Shown here piece by piece: positions 1 through 10,245 of a DNA stretch of 37,322 nucleotides; within the stretch, counting starts at the first letter, position 1; each line of letters begins with the position of its first letter. The translations under genes and the position numbers were made by a program. The DNA is from Perkinsus chesapeaki (lineage: Eukaryota; Perkinsozoa; Perkinsida; Perkinsidae), in contig JAAPAO010000347.1 of NCBI GenBank assembly GCA_013115145.1, forward strand, positions 1 through 37,322, written 5' to 3'. The notes under the pieces were generated by a model that searched no databases, was not told where the DNA came from, and saw nothing but the letters and a program-made list of their open reading frames with translations.

Positions 1-538
1 CAACGGTTCTAGCTACAGCTGTCACCAGGTGATTGCAGCGCCTCTCCCAACCCCAGCGTCTATGGGATTTCCTTCAATAACTGGGAAAAACCGAGTAGAG
101 ATGACTGGCCTTCGAGTAGGTGACGCTCCCTATCCGAAGACGACATTGCCAGCTAAGGTTCTTTTTGATACCGGAACAAACGGAATTCTCTTGCCAGGAG
201 ATTCGTACGAAGATATTATCTTTGACCTCAAGTTCAACGGCAGGAAAAAAATCGGTATTGTTAAATACAGGGGTATGTATCGTCTGCGATGCGATGATAT
301 AGAATATCTCCCTTCAATCACTTTTTATATGAAAGCAGTAGGCGGAGAAGATGCCTTGTTGACAATAGAACCCCAAAGTTATGTAAGTTCGGTTGCCATG
401 ACCGAATTGAGGCTGTGCTCGATACTTATCATACCGGGCCCTGATGGAGAGGCTATCATTGGTGACCTTTCATTGATTGGCCATTATTTTCACTACAAAT
501 GGGACGAGAAGAAGATCGGCTTTGCCAAGTTAGCGTAA
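1..538 (+). CDS. Pepsin-type aspartyl protease, C-terminal lobe (5' part outside window)
   Basis: The frame is open from the left edge and ends with TAA at 536-538, so only the 3' end of the gene is present. The product carries the second catalytic motif of family A1 (VLFDTGTNGILLPG, around codons 44-57 of the visible part). It ends with the usual C-terminal block of the family, IIGDLSLIGHYFHYKWDEKK followed by IGFAKLA. By family knowledge these are bilobed secreted or vacuolar endopeptidases using one Asp from each lobe; only the second Asp is visible here. No intron is needed inside the visible part. A duplicate of the last block lies about 230 bases downstream, and another protease of the same family starts at the right edge of the window. 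Confidence 0.85.
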   Translation, partial: NGSSYSCHQVIAAPLPTPASMGFPSITGKNRVEMTGLRVGDAPYPKTTLPAKVLFDTGTNGILLPGDSYEDIIFDLKFNGRKKIGIVKYRGMYRLRCDDIEYLPSITFYMKAVGGEDALLTIEPQSYVSSVAMTELRLCSILIIPGPDGEAIIGDLSLIGHYFHYKWDEKKIGFAKLA

Positions 539-770
539 TGTTATTTCGCGAGAGGATGACTTCCCGTCTACTTGTGGGGGCTAGAGATCCCATTTCTATC
601 ATAATCATACTTTCTTTCTACTGAGGGCTTTTTGGTAGTCATGACACTCGTGATCGATTTGCTCCGCTGTGTGAGCTCTTTCCAGTCCTTTCCCTTGTAT
701 CATTTTGTCTCCCTACTTCCAGGGTTACAGAAGCCCAATCTACGTATCTGAATACCAACTCTGCCTTTAA

Positions 771-952
771 CTTATGGGGTCAAGGCCGGGCGATGTATGG
801 ACCATCGCTTACATGACATTGATTGTTCGATATTTTGTCTATGAACGGGATGACAATAAGATCGGTTCCGCCGACTTGGTATGCTAATACTTCAACTATT
901 CTTTTTAAGCTAATACTCCAATTTTCATTATTATTTTTTTACATAGAAGTAA
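771..952 (+). pseudogene. Detached copy of an aspartyl protease terminal exon
   Basis: The frame through 771-878 reads a block ending LIVRYFVYERDDNKIGSADL. This aligns residue for residue with the end of the protease just upstream (LIGHYFHYKWDEKKIGFAKL), including Y-F, D, K-I-G and A. A TAA at 768 closes the frame upstream. A candidate intron (879-946, GTATGC to TACATAG, with two GCTAAT/CTAATA branch-like sites) would add one codon and a stop at 950-952. I found no DTG motif or other lobe sequence between 539 and 770. It is either a relic of a tandem duplication or an alternative last exon of the upstream gene. Confidence 0.5.
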
Positions 953-1423
953 CAACAATCGAAGTGGCACCGAGCCGAGTCCCAACCCGGGTTGAAAGAA
1001 GCCATCATCACTCGTGGCTGAACACATCGGGATTGTCGTGCTTCAATATCGGCTTAGTCATTGGACTACTTTTCATGGTTCAACGCGGTGATGGGTTACG
1101 TCAATTCGTTTCGACACCTTAAGGATCATCCACAGTTTTAGCGTAGTTCTGAGTTGTGTCTGCTGAGTACCGACCGCGCCTTGCGACAACAAAGAAGTTC
1201 TGTGTAGGTCTAGATTTCACAGAGCGAGTTCTGGGACGAACTTGAGCGAGCCCCCGGTAGACGCTGCGCTTCCAACTCTAGACAGTGGCTGGGGTTGCGA
1301 GAGGAGGAGTTTTACTATGCACACAACAGGGCCTTTTTATGGAGTGCAAAGCATCGGATCGGTCATATATAAATACTCATCGGACGATAATCGTCAATTA
1401 GTGAATGCCACTGCATTCTACCC

Positions 1424-2177
1424 TCAACCGAGAGTAATGTTACTGCGTCCACCTGGTGGAGCCTGTACCTGGAAAAGTGCTTCAAAGGAAGATATGCAGT
1501 GGTTGATCCACTTTGGTGATCCTTCTGTTAGTGATGAGGTTACCACCGTTCTGATTGGAGTTATTCGCATAGCTGTTACTGGATAGGCTGCTTTGATCAG
1601 TGCAATGCCCTCCTGGTGGTACGCCTGCCAATAGTCAAAACTAGCCTTCACGGGTGAACATCCAAAAATGAAACACACCGGCTACTGGTTCAAGGGCAGG
1701 CAGACTGCAAGAGCATTCCGCAGTTACGCCCTGCGAATTTAAAGGTGCTATACAGAATTCTTTCTTACTCTGCTTCTTCCCAGCCTCGCCATCATCACAG
1801 TGCATAGAACCTAACGCGGCAGATTCCACTAGCAACACATAAGAGTAGCGGGCGTTTAACCCACAACCCCTACTTATAGAGAACGATCCCTTGCCACCAG
1901 GTGGCGCGTGAACTTTAGTCATCGGCCTCCCGGTAATAGAATTAGGCCCGTTGGGGTCGCTCTTTGAGGCGAAGCAGTTGGACGATATCCTAGAGCCAGA
2001 AATACGGAATGCGATCATGAACAGTTTACTTTTCTGAGTTATCCACCTTGGCCGTTTCATCGTGGGATAGACTCAACGAGGAGGCACCACCTGATGAAGT
2101 GAGACGGTCACGACATCTACCCCGATCGTTTGGTTACCAGGCGCATGGTGAACTCGAGTGCTGCTCCTCTTGCTCAT
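1424..2177 (-). CDS. Jupiter/HN1-like protein with four PPGG-type repeats (149 aa)
   Basis: Six exons close in phase: 2138-2177, 2030-2090, 1874-1989, 1754-1828, 1512-1624 and 1424-1468. Introns are 47, 40, 45, 129 and 43 nt with GT-AG ends. The product is small and low in hydrophobic residues. It repeats a short motif four times: RVHHAPGGASSLSLS at the N-terminus, KVHAPPGGKGSFSI near residues 60-73, VPPGGHCTDQSS, and VQAPPGGRSNITLG at the very C-terminus. In animals the R-V-L-x-P-P-G-G-x-S pattern marks the microtubule-associated Jupiter/HN1 family, so a cytoskeletal role is inferred. The spacer after repeat 3 is rich in Asn. The 129-nt intron is the least certain junction and could hide a small exon. 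ORFs on the plus strand here are shadows. Confidence 0.7.
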
Positions 2178-2674
2178 CGCGGCACCTTAAGGAGCACATA
2201 GCAGTTGTTAGATTAGTAGCAGAGCCTCACCTTCCTGACAGAGTAGATGGCCAGCTGGGGCAGTTGGCTGGGCTTCCTCTACAGCGAATGGACAGGACTG
2301 GGTGGGCATTAGTATAAAGAGATAAAGGAGAAGTCTGCCAAGAGGGATAAGCTCATTATTATTGCGACCCAGACATGGGACTCGATATCGGGGATAATGA
2401 GAACAAGAGCAATATCAGGATACTGAGGACACAATATCATTCGCCCGTCGGCTGCACTGCGGTCCTTCTCGGCACCTCAGTTCGTTACTCGGGAAAACCT
2501 ACTTTACCCAGAATGGACAGACCTGGGCCACTAGCTGGAGGAATGGCAAACAGAAGCGCTCATCCATGCTAACGAAACAGAGGTTCTGTGAATTAACCGA
2601 AAGTAACACATTAAAACGAAGAAGAAACGTGGGGCAATTTTGACGATGGTAATGAATGGACAGTAGTGAACTTA
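2178..2674. other. Gap between the PPGG gene start and the next upstream gene
   Basis: About 500 bases hold the 5' flank of the PPGG-repeat gene and the 3' flank of the helical-protein gene (both minus strand). Short plus-strand ORFs exist but show no family match. The phrase GAATGGACAG occurs twice (around 2286 and 2511) with similar flanks, a weak direct repeat. I see no RNA gene or mobile element. Confidence 0.4.
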
Positions 2675-3349
2675 TCAGTCAGCTCTAGGCTTGGCGGCGG
2701 CAACACTCTTGAGCAGTTGTTGGTCTCCTCCTTGCTCTCCGACAACAACAACTTTGCTATCGGCGCTCCCTTTGCTCTTTAGCATCCCCTTCAGACTGTT
2801 GCTCACTTGCTTTCGTTGCACACCAGTTCCCTGCGTGGTATCGATCACCAGCTCGATCCACCCCTTAACACCATCATCGTCGCCTGTGAAGGCACACAGC
2901 ATTTTAATAGCATCAAAGAGAGGTGGACAGAGGAACAAGTTGTCAACCGAAGCCGGGGAGCCAGCAACTTCGCACTGCCGTCGGTAGAGTTCCCCGAGCA
3001 CCAAGAAGCCAGTTGTGCAAACTTTTACAACACCATCGAGCAGCGGTGTTTGCTTCCTGCCGGGATCACCGAGAAGATCCGTTAGGGCACCGTCACCCCC
3101 GAGGTAGGCTAATTGCGGCAGAGTCGCCAAGTTCTCGAGAGATGATCGAATGAAACACTCAACCATAGCAAGACAGAAGTTCTGCCGATCGTCAAGAGAG
3201 TCCGACAAAGCTGACCAGCAACGACACATAACAACGTTCATGAGGGATAGGGCTCCAAGAGTGAGGTGGGGGATGGCTAAGAGGCTCGACAGTGCTGCTA
3301 GCAGTGACCTGACCAGACAGAACTGAACGGAGGCACCGAGGAGGGACAT
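2675..3349 (-). CDS. Unrecognised alpha-helical protein (224 aa)
   Basis: A single open frame runs from ATG at 3349 to TGA at 2675. The product is mostly amphipathic helix (for example VVKVCTTGFLVLGELYRRQ and PPLFDAIKMLCAFTGDDD), in the style of HEAT/ARM solenoids. It ends in a polar Lys- and Ser-rich tail. It has no signal peptide and no motif I can name. It starts only 55 bases after the stop of the exportin-like gene on the same strand. Splicing the two together was tried: a phase-2 acceptor at TGGTCAG exists inside this ORF, but the short 46-nt alternative gives a clean C-terminus for the exportin, so I keep two genes. It may still be a further exon set of the upstream gene. Confidence 0.6.
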   Translation of the reverse strand: MSLLGASVQFCLVRSLLAALSSLLAIPHLTLGALSLMNVVMCRCWSALSDSLDDRQNFCLAMVECFIRSSLENLATLPQLAYLGGDGALTDLLGDPGRKQTPLLDGVVKVCTTGFLVLGELYRRQCEVAGSPASVDNLFLCPPLFDAIKMLCAFTGDDDGVKGWIELVIDTTQGTGVQRKQVSNSLKGMLKSKGSADSKVVVVGEQGGDQQLLKSVAAAKPRAD

Positions 3350-3404
3350 GTCCCCCTGGAGGAGTGCATGCGATCATTCTTTTTTGCTCTACGAATTTCT
3401 ACGA

Positions 3405-6400
3405 TTAAGCATTTGTTATGTATCTTCGCATCAGCAACGCTTTCTGGTTCTTGAGGAGCCCATTTCTGTGAGGTCATGGCTTCCTAACTTGGCATGAAGA
3501 AGCTCGCCTACTTTATTAGATGCTTGTCGTTCATATACGGCACAACATCATCGTCATTATCTCCGTCATCACTGTCGTTGTCGGAGTCCATCAAATCCAA
3601 TCCTTCGAAATGATTCCGATTCCTCAGTTGTCGCTTAGTAAGCGTTTTCCTGTCTGCTGGCAAGGACGATGACCTGACTCATACGTCCAGAGAGGAGATT
3701 GCTCATCCCTACTCGGCAGGTGCCAGCCTCAGGTCCACTCCGGCCTCGATCTGTGACAGCTTCAACAGCTCTCGGATGCTCTCCAGGACGGTTTTACCAC
3801 ATCTGGCAATGGCCGAGTAGAACAGCAGCGTGGAGTTGCCGGATTTGTCTCCTTGCGGGGCTCCCTTGTCATATACTTTACGAAGAGCCTGCATGGCATG
3901 CCTGAACCTGGAGGAGGTTGTGTCGTCTTACCGAAGGTACATTGGAGTAAAGGATTGTAGAGGCCTCCACCAGAGGACCGCTGGACGCATCTTTCAAGCC
4001 GGGCTGGATAGCATAACGCAATAACTGAACCAATATAATAAGGCAAGGAGGCAAGCAGATCTTTTACTAGTTCCAGATGGTTGGGCGACGTTCTACCAGA
4101 CTGCGCCGCGCTGACAGCTGCTCCAACCAGCTCGATGAGCCGACACTTCAACGTCGGTACCTGCCATCAAAGCCTATCAACTGGTGCCCATGTTCGCCTA
4201 TCCCTACCCTTCGCCATATCGTCGCCAAGGCGCCCAAAGCCCGATACACATTACACCGCAGCTGGTAGAGTTGCCTTCTGGACTTGTCGGTGCATCCCGG
4301 CACTCCAGGAGGCAGCGGGAACATCGCCTCCACAGTGCAAGGAGGCTTGTGGCCTGATACGAATGCGGAATGTGTTAGCAAGCCAGATATGTACCCATGA
4401 TGGATGTCCACTCGTCATGGCTCATATCGACAAGCTGGTCCTCTGCTGCTGAGCTTGATCGACGCTCGGCACAAGGAATCCACCAGGAACCCTAAAAATG
4501 CCAATGCCCGGAGTCGAACCGGCGACCTTTAGATTGAGAGCCTACGGAGCATCTGTTGTGCAAAAGGGTCATCCATTTCATCACCGACGGTGTAATGGCA
4601 TTAGCGAACTCCACCAATACCTGAGCAATCGCCCACTCTAATCGCCGAAAAATTCTCGCCTACCTCCTCCATCCCATCAATTGCCTTTTCCCCAGCCGCC
4701 TCGCCGGCCGATAAACAACTTAAGCACATCGAAAGAAGTTTGATAACCTGAACGCGGTGCCATAGGAAAGATCGGCGAAGGTCAGATCGGCACCTTCCTG
4801 GCAGTATCATCTGCCGTTTCTATAGCGATGCATTCGAATCTGCAGCTGTCTTGGGTGACCTTTACAAGGGTATTGGCGACCTCATCGTAAATGCATTTAG
4901 ATTCCTCGGGTGAAAGGCCGAGCAACAGGAGGCCCTCTACCGCCCAGCTGCAGGAGAGGACACCATGGTTGCGGGAGACCTGATACGAAATCATACCACA
5001 TTTCGCACAAATCATCAAATGATGTACCCCTGCCAGGGACGCTATAAGCTGGGTTTTGTCCAGGCTCATCGCTGAGAGCTTCTTGCAGATGGAGAGCACT
5101 GCGTTCTGCGCGCTTGTCATTATCGAAGTATTGAGGGAACCATCCTCCGGCATAGTCGTCGGCCGAGAACCATCATTCAACTGACCAACTAACCGTTGGA
5201 AGTCGCTAAAAAGCAGACTTACGCATTTCTCTAGGAGTCCACCAAGCACGTTGGGAGGCAATCTATCAGCAGCACAAGGCACGAACTCGTAAAAGCGCAT
5301 CAAATGTTCGGAGGTCCAACCAGTGTTGGAAATAGCTGCCTGAAGAATTGGAACTAGCAAGTAGGAACAGCAGACTTCAAGACCCACCACACAGGCTCTG
5401 GCGACAATGTTGCAGAGCAACCCCTTCAAATCTGTCTCGTCCAGATTGGCCTTCGGATCCTGGACGATCTGGCCACTGGGCTTGGCAGGGAGGACGAAGG
5501 GTTTCAGGAGACACTCTAAAATGCCAAGACCTGCAGAGTACCTGATAAGACATATGAAAGGACGACTTCGGCAAGAAGGCTTACTCCTTGAGATTGAGAT
5601 CATCTCTGTCCAGGATTGAGGCACACACCTTGACTGCAGTGGCGTGGCGCATAGATACCTCACTATCGGGTATGGACAACATTGTTCGCATAGTCCCCAA
5701 GGCATAGCCCTGAAGTGGAGCAACATTAGACTGGTGAGAAAGGAGGTTCAAATACGGACAGTCGTCTACTATCATAGCAGTGTGAATTCCTTGTCCACCA
5801 TACCAATACTATAACAGGGAAAAATTGACTTCCCGGCGGGAATTTGTCGCCACGCCTCCCCTTCATTTCCAACGAGATATAACCGTTAAAATCGCAGCGA
5901 AGCACGAGGGATTTCAGACCCTACCTTGCATTTGCTCAACAAGAGATTAATGTCATCGCCATAAGCCTCTCTATCTTCTTCGGACAGCCTCTTCCATACA
6001 GAACAGTATCTACGCGAATCGATAAATTGACGACGCATCTGACATCGCAAACCAACATACGCGTTGATCTCTACATTACCACCATTCGGCCCCATACCGG
6101 CCGTACGATAGTGTTGGTAGAGATCGGTCGAAGTGCGGTGGGGCTCCTTCTGGCAAACAACCCAAAGGTGATAGAAGTACTCTGAAACGGGCGGAGTTGT
6201 AATCGAAAGGCCATGGGTTCGATCCCCGCACCTGCCAATGTGTCCGGCTCATTCCACACTACCATTCGGCAGGGCCGGGAGTTCACACCAGAGCTGTTAT
6301 TAACCTCAGCGACAGTACGCGCACACACCCTACGAGCCAGCATCTCTAAAGCGGTCGAGGACGAGAGCTGTAGGTAGGGAGAAGGGTAACTGAAGAAATT

Positions 6401-8760
6401 CGACAAGTGCCCCGGGCGGTGTCGGCGTCACGTGACGCGATGTCTCCTACTTCCACATTCGCTTTATTGATTCAACTGCTACGCCAAGGTGGGATGGGTG
6501 ATGTATCAGAAAGCTGTAGGTCGAGCTCTCTATCATTTGCTGAGGTACAGGGTTAATAAGGGATTAAAAAAGTTACTGTATACCTGTAATAGATAGGCAG
6601 TCTGCCGATGCATCTCATAGACTGATGATTGGGAGGCTGTAATGGAGGCCTGAGGAGGAACGAGCTACTGTAGCCCATTTCTAAGCGAAAAGGTTATCAC
6701 ATATGTCTTGATAAAAAGCGTCGCGCTAAGGCCTCGAAGTACTTAGTTCCTGCCCTGTCCTCTATATTTTCCGGACGAGGTGAACGCCCGAAAATAACAG
6801 ATTTTTAGACCCCACGTAACATTTCCTCCCATACCAGCAACATCGATAAGAGCGAGAGAACAAGATGAAGGCTCCCCATTATTACCACATTAACCTTCTC
6901 CGACAGGCTACAGACTGCCAGTATGAGACGCCCAAGTTCTGCCTCTGTACAAGGTCTTATGCCCTCCGGTAACGGTACTGGCCTCGGCTTGGATATGTTC
7001 CTAATGACGTCAGTTATGGTATACTACCGGTGGTGCCTTACTCGGCAAAGACTTGAAGGGTTGATATCACTTCGAGGGCGAGATGACGGTCGGTAGTGTG
7101 GGCTAATATGTTCATAAGATAGACGTCAATCTCCAAGGTAAGTAGGAAATCGCAGCGACGGAACATAACACCTACAACCTGGGGAGTAAACTACCGCAAC
7201 AGGGAAAGCACCATGATTGCTAGCAAACGTCCCAAGTTCAAATCCCACACTCGCCGATTCGCCACTTACATAATGCTCGTAACATCCGCACTGTACTGAG
7301 ACTGAAATCTACCCTGTCCGGGAAGGCGGAAAGGAAATGACGCAGCATCTCGAAGAGGATAGGCTGGAACTCAGAGAAGCCTACAACCTGACATCAACGA
7401 CAAATTGAGATGCGCAGAGCTACGGCCGGTTATTCAAAACCAAGGACCAAGCCAAGAAGATATATTAGAAGATAGTGCAAGTAATACGATGATAGATAAG
7501 CCAGCTAAAGTTATGCATAAGCTCGAAAGAAGATGAGCCAGCTAAGGAATCCAGCTGAGGTGAAGTAGGATGAAGCCCATAGAAGAAAGAAGTTGTGCAC
7601 ACTGGAATGGATCCCTCCGGCTCTCTAGGGAGTCTCCTCAATCAGCTACTATCACGTCGCTGTTTTGAAGATGAAAAAGATGACCGCTAATAATGATTAA
7701 TAGAAGCTGAGTGCTGGAAGTAGCCCCCTCCACTAGTACAATGGCTTTCCGTCTATTTGCCGCTAGAACATATCCTTCCTTCTCGTCAGTTGCCTCAGAT
7801 AGCTCTGACACCAAGTCTATAGTGAAGCCTGATACCGACATGTACAACTATCCACCCACAGCAGTCACTACAAGCTTGCTCGCAATCGTTCGACGTAGCA
7901 GCACTGTTACCAAGTACTGTGATGATATCAGTCCACGCAGATGGCCAATCTCTAATGCATATCTCTACAATAGCCGATAGAAGCTTCCCCTTCAGGAACC
8001 TGTTCATCATCCGCTCACTACTCTATGACACGACGTAAAGACTCACTTAGGAATGGGGGCCTTCCCGGACATGCTACTGTTCTCCAAAGCCAATGCAGCA
8101 TCTTGAAGCGTGCTCCTGACTGCCTCCTTAGATGCCTCAAAGTAGCGGCCGCCATTGGGGCCGTCAGCTGACTGCCCCCAACGTCTGAACACTGTAGCTC
8201 TTCACTTGTCTATCATCACTCGTACTTCATGACGCCTTCCCTTATAAGCAGATTCAGTGCCTCCATGCCGACCTGTGGAGGGTACCGGCCGAGGTCCGAA
8301 ATAATAAGGCAGACACTTTCCAGCATCAGCGGACCTACGCCCAGAAAGGCAATGGTGGGGACGAAAGCGAAGCTCAAGAAGACCAAAATGTTACTAGGGC
8401 AGAGGACGTTCGCGAAATGCCTCGTGATAGACAGCTAAAAGCCATGAAAGAAATCCTTTGCGCTTCGTCCAAGTTGAGTATTAACTGGTCACCTCTACGA
8501 CAGCATTACCCAGCACGATGCGTGGCGTCGTCCATTGAACCACTACTATGACTCATACCAATAATTCCTCTATTACTTTCCCCAATATCCTTCAATTCCT
8601 TCATCTTAGCCTGTCTCTCCTCCATATTGCATCTCGGATCAGACAGCCGGCTTACCACAGCTACCAGCCGTTCAACAGTGCCTTCCACTTGAGGGGACAC
8701 TCCACTAGAAGACACCAAGGTGCTCCGAACCTCTTGCCGAGCAGCAGCCATCACTGTCAT
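3405..8760 (-). CDS. XPO5: Exportin-5/Hasty-like nuclear transport receptor
   Basis: The 3' part is resolved as exons 6584-6649, 6451-6539, 6232-6389, 5925-6181, 5585-5808, 4794-5541, 4664-4747, 4546-4620, 4395-4491, 4208-4353, 4068-4160, 3932-4024, 3713-3888, 3512-3673 and 3405-3465. All phases close, and most introns are 39-61 nt. The N-terminal part (8760 to about 6650) has clear exons whose joins I could not all settle; one phase conflict remains near 6650-6700. Evidence for the family: the start block VERLVAVVSRLSDPR, then LLSAIVEICIRDWPSAW, which matches the importin-beta/Xpo1 signature I-V-E-x-x-x-R-(D/E)-W-P-x-x-W of exportins. The region after it (LVSELSEATDEKEGYVLAANRR) follows the exportin-5 order. 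Estimated length is about 1,200 residues, close to human XPO5. The C-terminus carries an acidic stretch (DSDNDSDDGDNDDD). Known relatives export dsRNA hairpins or tRNA with Ran-GTP. The helical fold is clear; the XPO5 subfamily is less certain. Confidence 0.72.
4492..4545 (-). other. Exportin intron resembling a tRNA 3' half
   Basis: This 54-nt intron of the exportin-like gene reads, in gene sense, a variable-loop-like ATCTAAAGGTC, then a perfect Pol III B box GGTTCGACTCC flanked by a CCGG/CCGG T stem, an acceptor-like CATTGGCA, and a TTTTT run ending in the splice acceptor TAG. The same order occurs in the 3' half of tRNA-Phe-type genes. No matching D arm or A box lies upstream within a tRNA length, so it is not a complete tRNA. 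Confidence 0.45.
6182..6231 (+). other. Exportin intron carrying an antisense tRNA-like 3' half
   Basis: This 50-nt intron lies on the minus-strand gene. Read on the plus strand it contains GTAATCGAAAGGCC, a B box GGGTTCGATCCCC and a tRNA-like end GCACCTGCCA, the last few bases falling in the flanking exon. The splice donor GTGCGGGGATC is the complement of the tRNA-like 3' end. No A box was found. Confidence 0.4.
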
Positions 8761-8766
8761 TTATAG

Positions 8767-9247
8767 GCAAATAAATAGGCAGGAGAGGCTCCTCTACTGC
8801 ATACACCATCACAACAGTTACCTCATAACAATGCGAAATACAATCAAGCCTGAGGTCAGTTAAGAGCTGCCCACACTAAGCATAACTTTTAATCCATTCC
8901 TACGTCATCCAAGTTTATTGCGTTCACATTCAGTGAAGAGTCCCAACAGTCATATAATCAATACTAAATACTGGAGTTGCACCCACGTCATGCAGAACGC
9001 CAGTGACGCATAACGTAACGCATAACACAACACGTTTTCCTAGTTTCAGATGTGAAACTGGTGAAACTCCTCTGTATTAATTGTTACGGATCAATATAAG
9101 TTCATTTTCAAGATGATGCGCATCCCCGGATATTAATTATTTGACTATCAACTAAAAGCAGCTTAAATTGTAACACATACACACACATCACAGCAACACA
9201 AAAACATTTGAACATGACTTTTGAACAAAATCATCCGATGAGGCATA
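8767..9247. other. AT-rich intergenic stretch
   Basis: About 480 bases lie between the start of the exportin-like gene and the stop of the next minus-strand gene. There is no coding frame of note. It holds a short CACA-rich run near 9175-9195 and AT-rich stretches. It should contain the exportin promoter and the 3' end of the secreted-protein gene. Confidence 0.4.
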
Positions 9248-10015
9248 CTACTTCTTCCCCTTTTTCGCTTCATAAATCATGTCACACATATACTTAAGAA
9301 TGCGTTCTACACTGCCGCTATCTCTTCTCTGAGATTGCTTGTAGTCTGGAGCATTATCGAACATATAATGGTGAATGTCCATCCACACCTTCCCACACTC
9401 GACCTCTACAGGATACTCCTTGGTGGGCAGCAGTCCATTCAAATTGACACCAAGATCCTTAAAGTCTCTTTGCCTGATCAAGACCAATAAAGGCTGAGCG
9501 ATTCCCTCCAGCTTGAGTCTTACGTGAAGTCATCAGCTGCCCTGGGCCCACATGAAACTCTGTCGACGGTGAGTGTACGAAGATTCCCACCATCTCCACT
9601 AGCCTCCGAGTGTTCCCTGGCTACTACGCTTCCTTCATCATCAACCCATTCAAAGTCGTCCAAAATATCATCACGCGGCGGCATTACTTTGGGTAACAGT
9701 GCGACCGTTACTAAGTTGTTATTAGCATAATACTTATCGCCCAGACGCTTCCTTGTATCAGTATCAATGTTGTCATTGGGGGTCATTTGTAGCTCTTTAT
9801 GAAGCGTGCATTTCTGGGCATTTTTAACGATGTTGGTGTGGACCTCTCCGGTGCCCTGATTCGTCCATGGCGACTAAGATGCACGAAGATGGCTTAGTTA
9901 CCTGCCAGGTATCGGATTTAGGATACGTATCCTTATAAGTTGATTTGGTCGTTTTAGGGGCAACTACGCTACTATCAATAAGGCAACCTGCGGTGATAAG
10001 GAAGAGCGATCGCAT
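9248..10015 (-). CDS. Small secreted protein of unknown family (223 aa)
   Basis: Three exons close in phase: 9902-10015, 9524-9855 and 9248-9473, with introns of 46 and 50 nt. The ATG at 10015 gives a short N-terminal hydrophobic segment after MRSLF, read as a signal peptide. The mature part is charged and mostly polar, with acidic middle blocks (DDILDDFEWVDDEG) and a basic end (YEAKKGKK). It has few cysteines and no named domain. An alternative acceptor 18 bases earlier would make a 28-nt intron and add six residues; the 46-nt choice fits the neighbours better. Its three-exon layout resembles the secreted gene at 11640, but the proteins are not obviously related. Confidence 0.65.
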
Positions 10016-10245
10016 ACTGGCCAAAAGTCGGCAATTCTGACAGACAAGTAATGCTGAAAGACCGCAAGACAGCAGTAGTGGAATAGAAGCCTCGAATGTC
10101 GTGAAAATAAATGATTCTGATATGATTTATCCCAGAATCCAGCGTATCTTTCATGGGAATTTAGGTGGGAAATTCCAGGGCTGCGCTTGAAGCTAAGATA
10201 CGCCAGAATTGGCAAACCAAAGCGAATGCTTAAGCAGTGATACAT

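Noticed and set aside
1242-1586. Plus-strand ORF with RPPGGACTW
   Set aside because: It is antisense to the PPGG-repeat gene; the CCACCAGGTGG core reads PPGG on both strands.
3340-3356. Perfect palindrome GGGACATGTCCC
   Set aside because: An isolated 12-base palindrome at a start codon, expected by chance in this length.
4601-4700. Suspected frameshifts in the exportin exons near 4640 and 4040
   Set aside because: 43-nt introns with GT-AG ends and correct phase explain both frame changes.
7200-7262. Third tRNA-like element (AGTTCAAATCCCAC)
   Set aside because: Ten of eleven B-box bases match but there is no T stem, so it is mentioned only as weak support and not listed as a feature.
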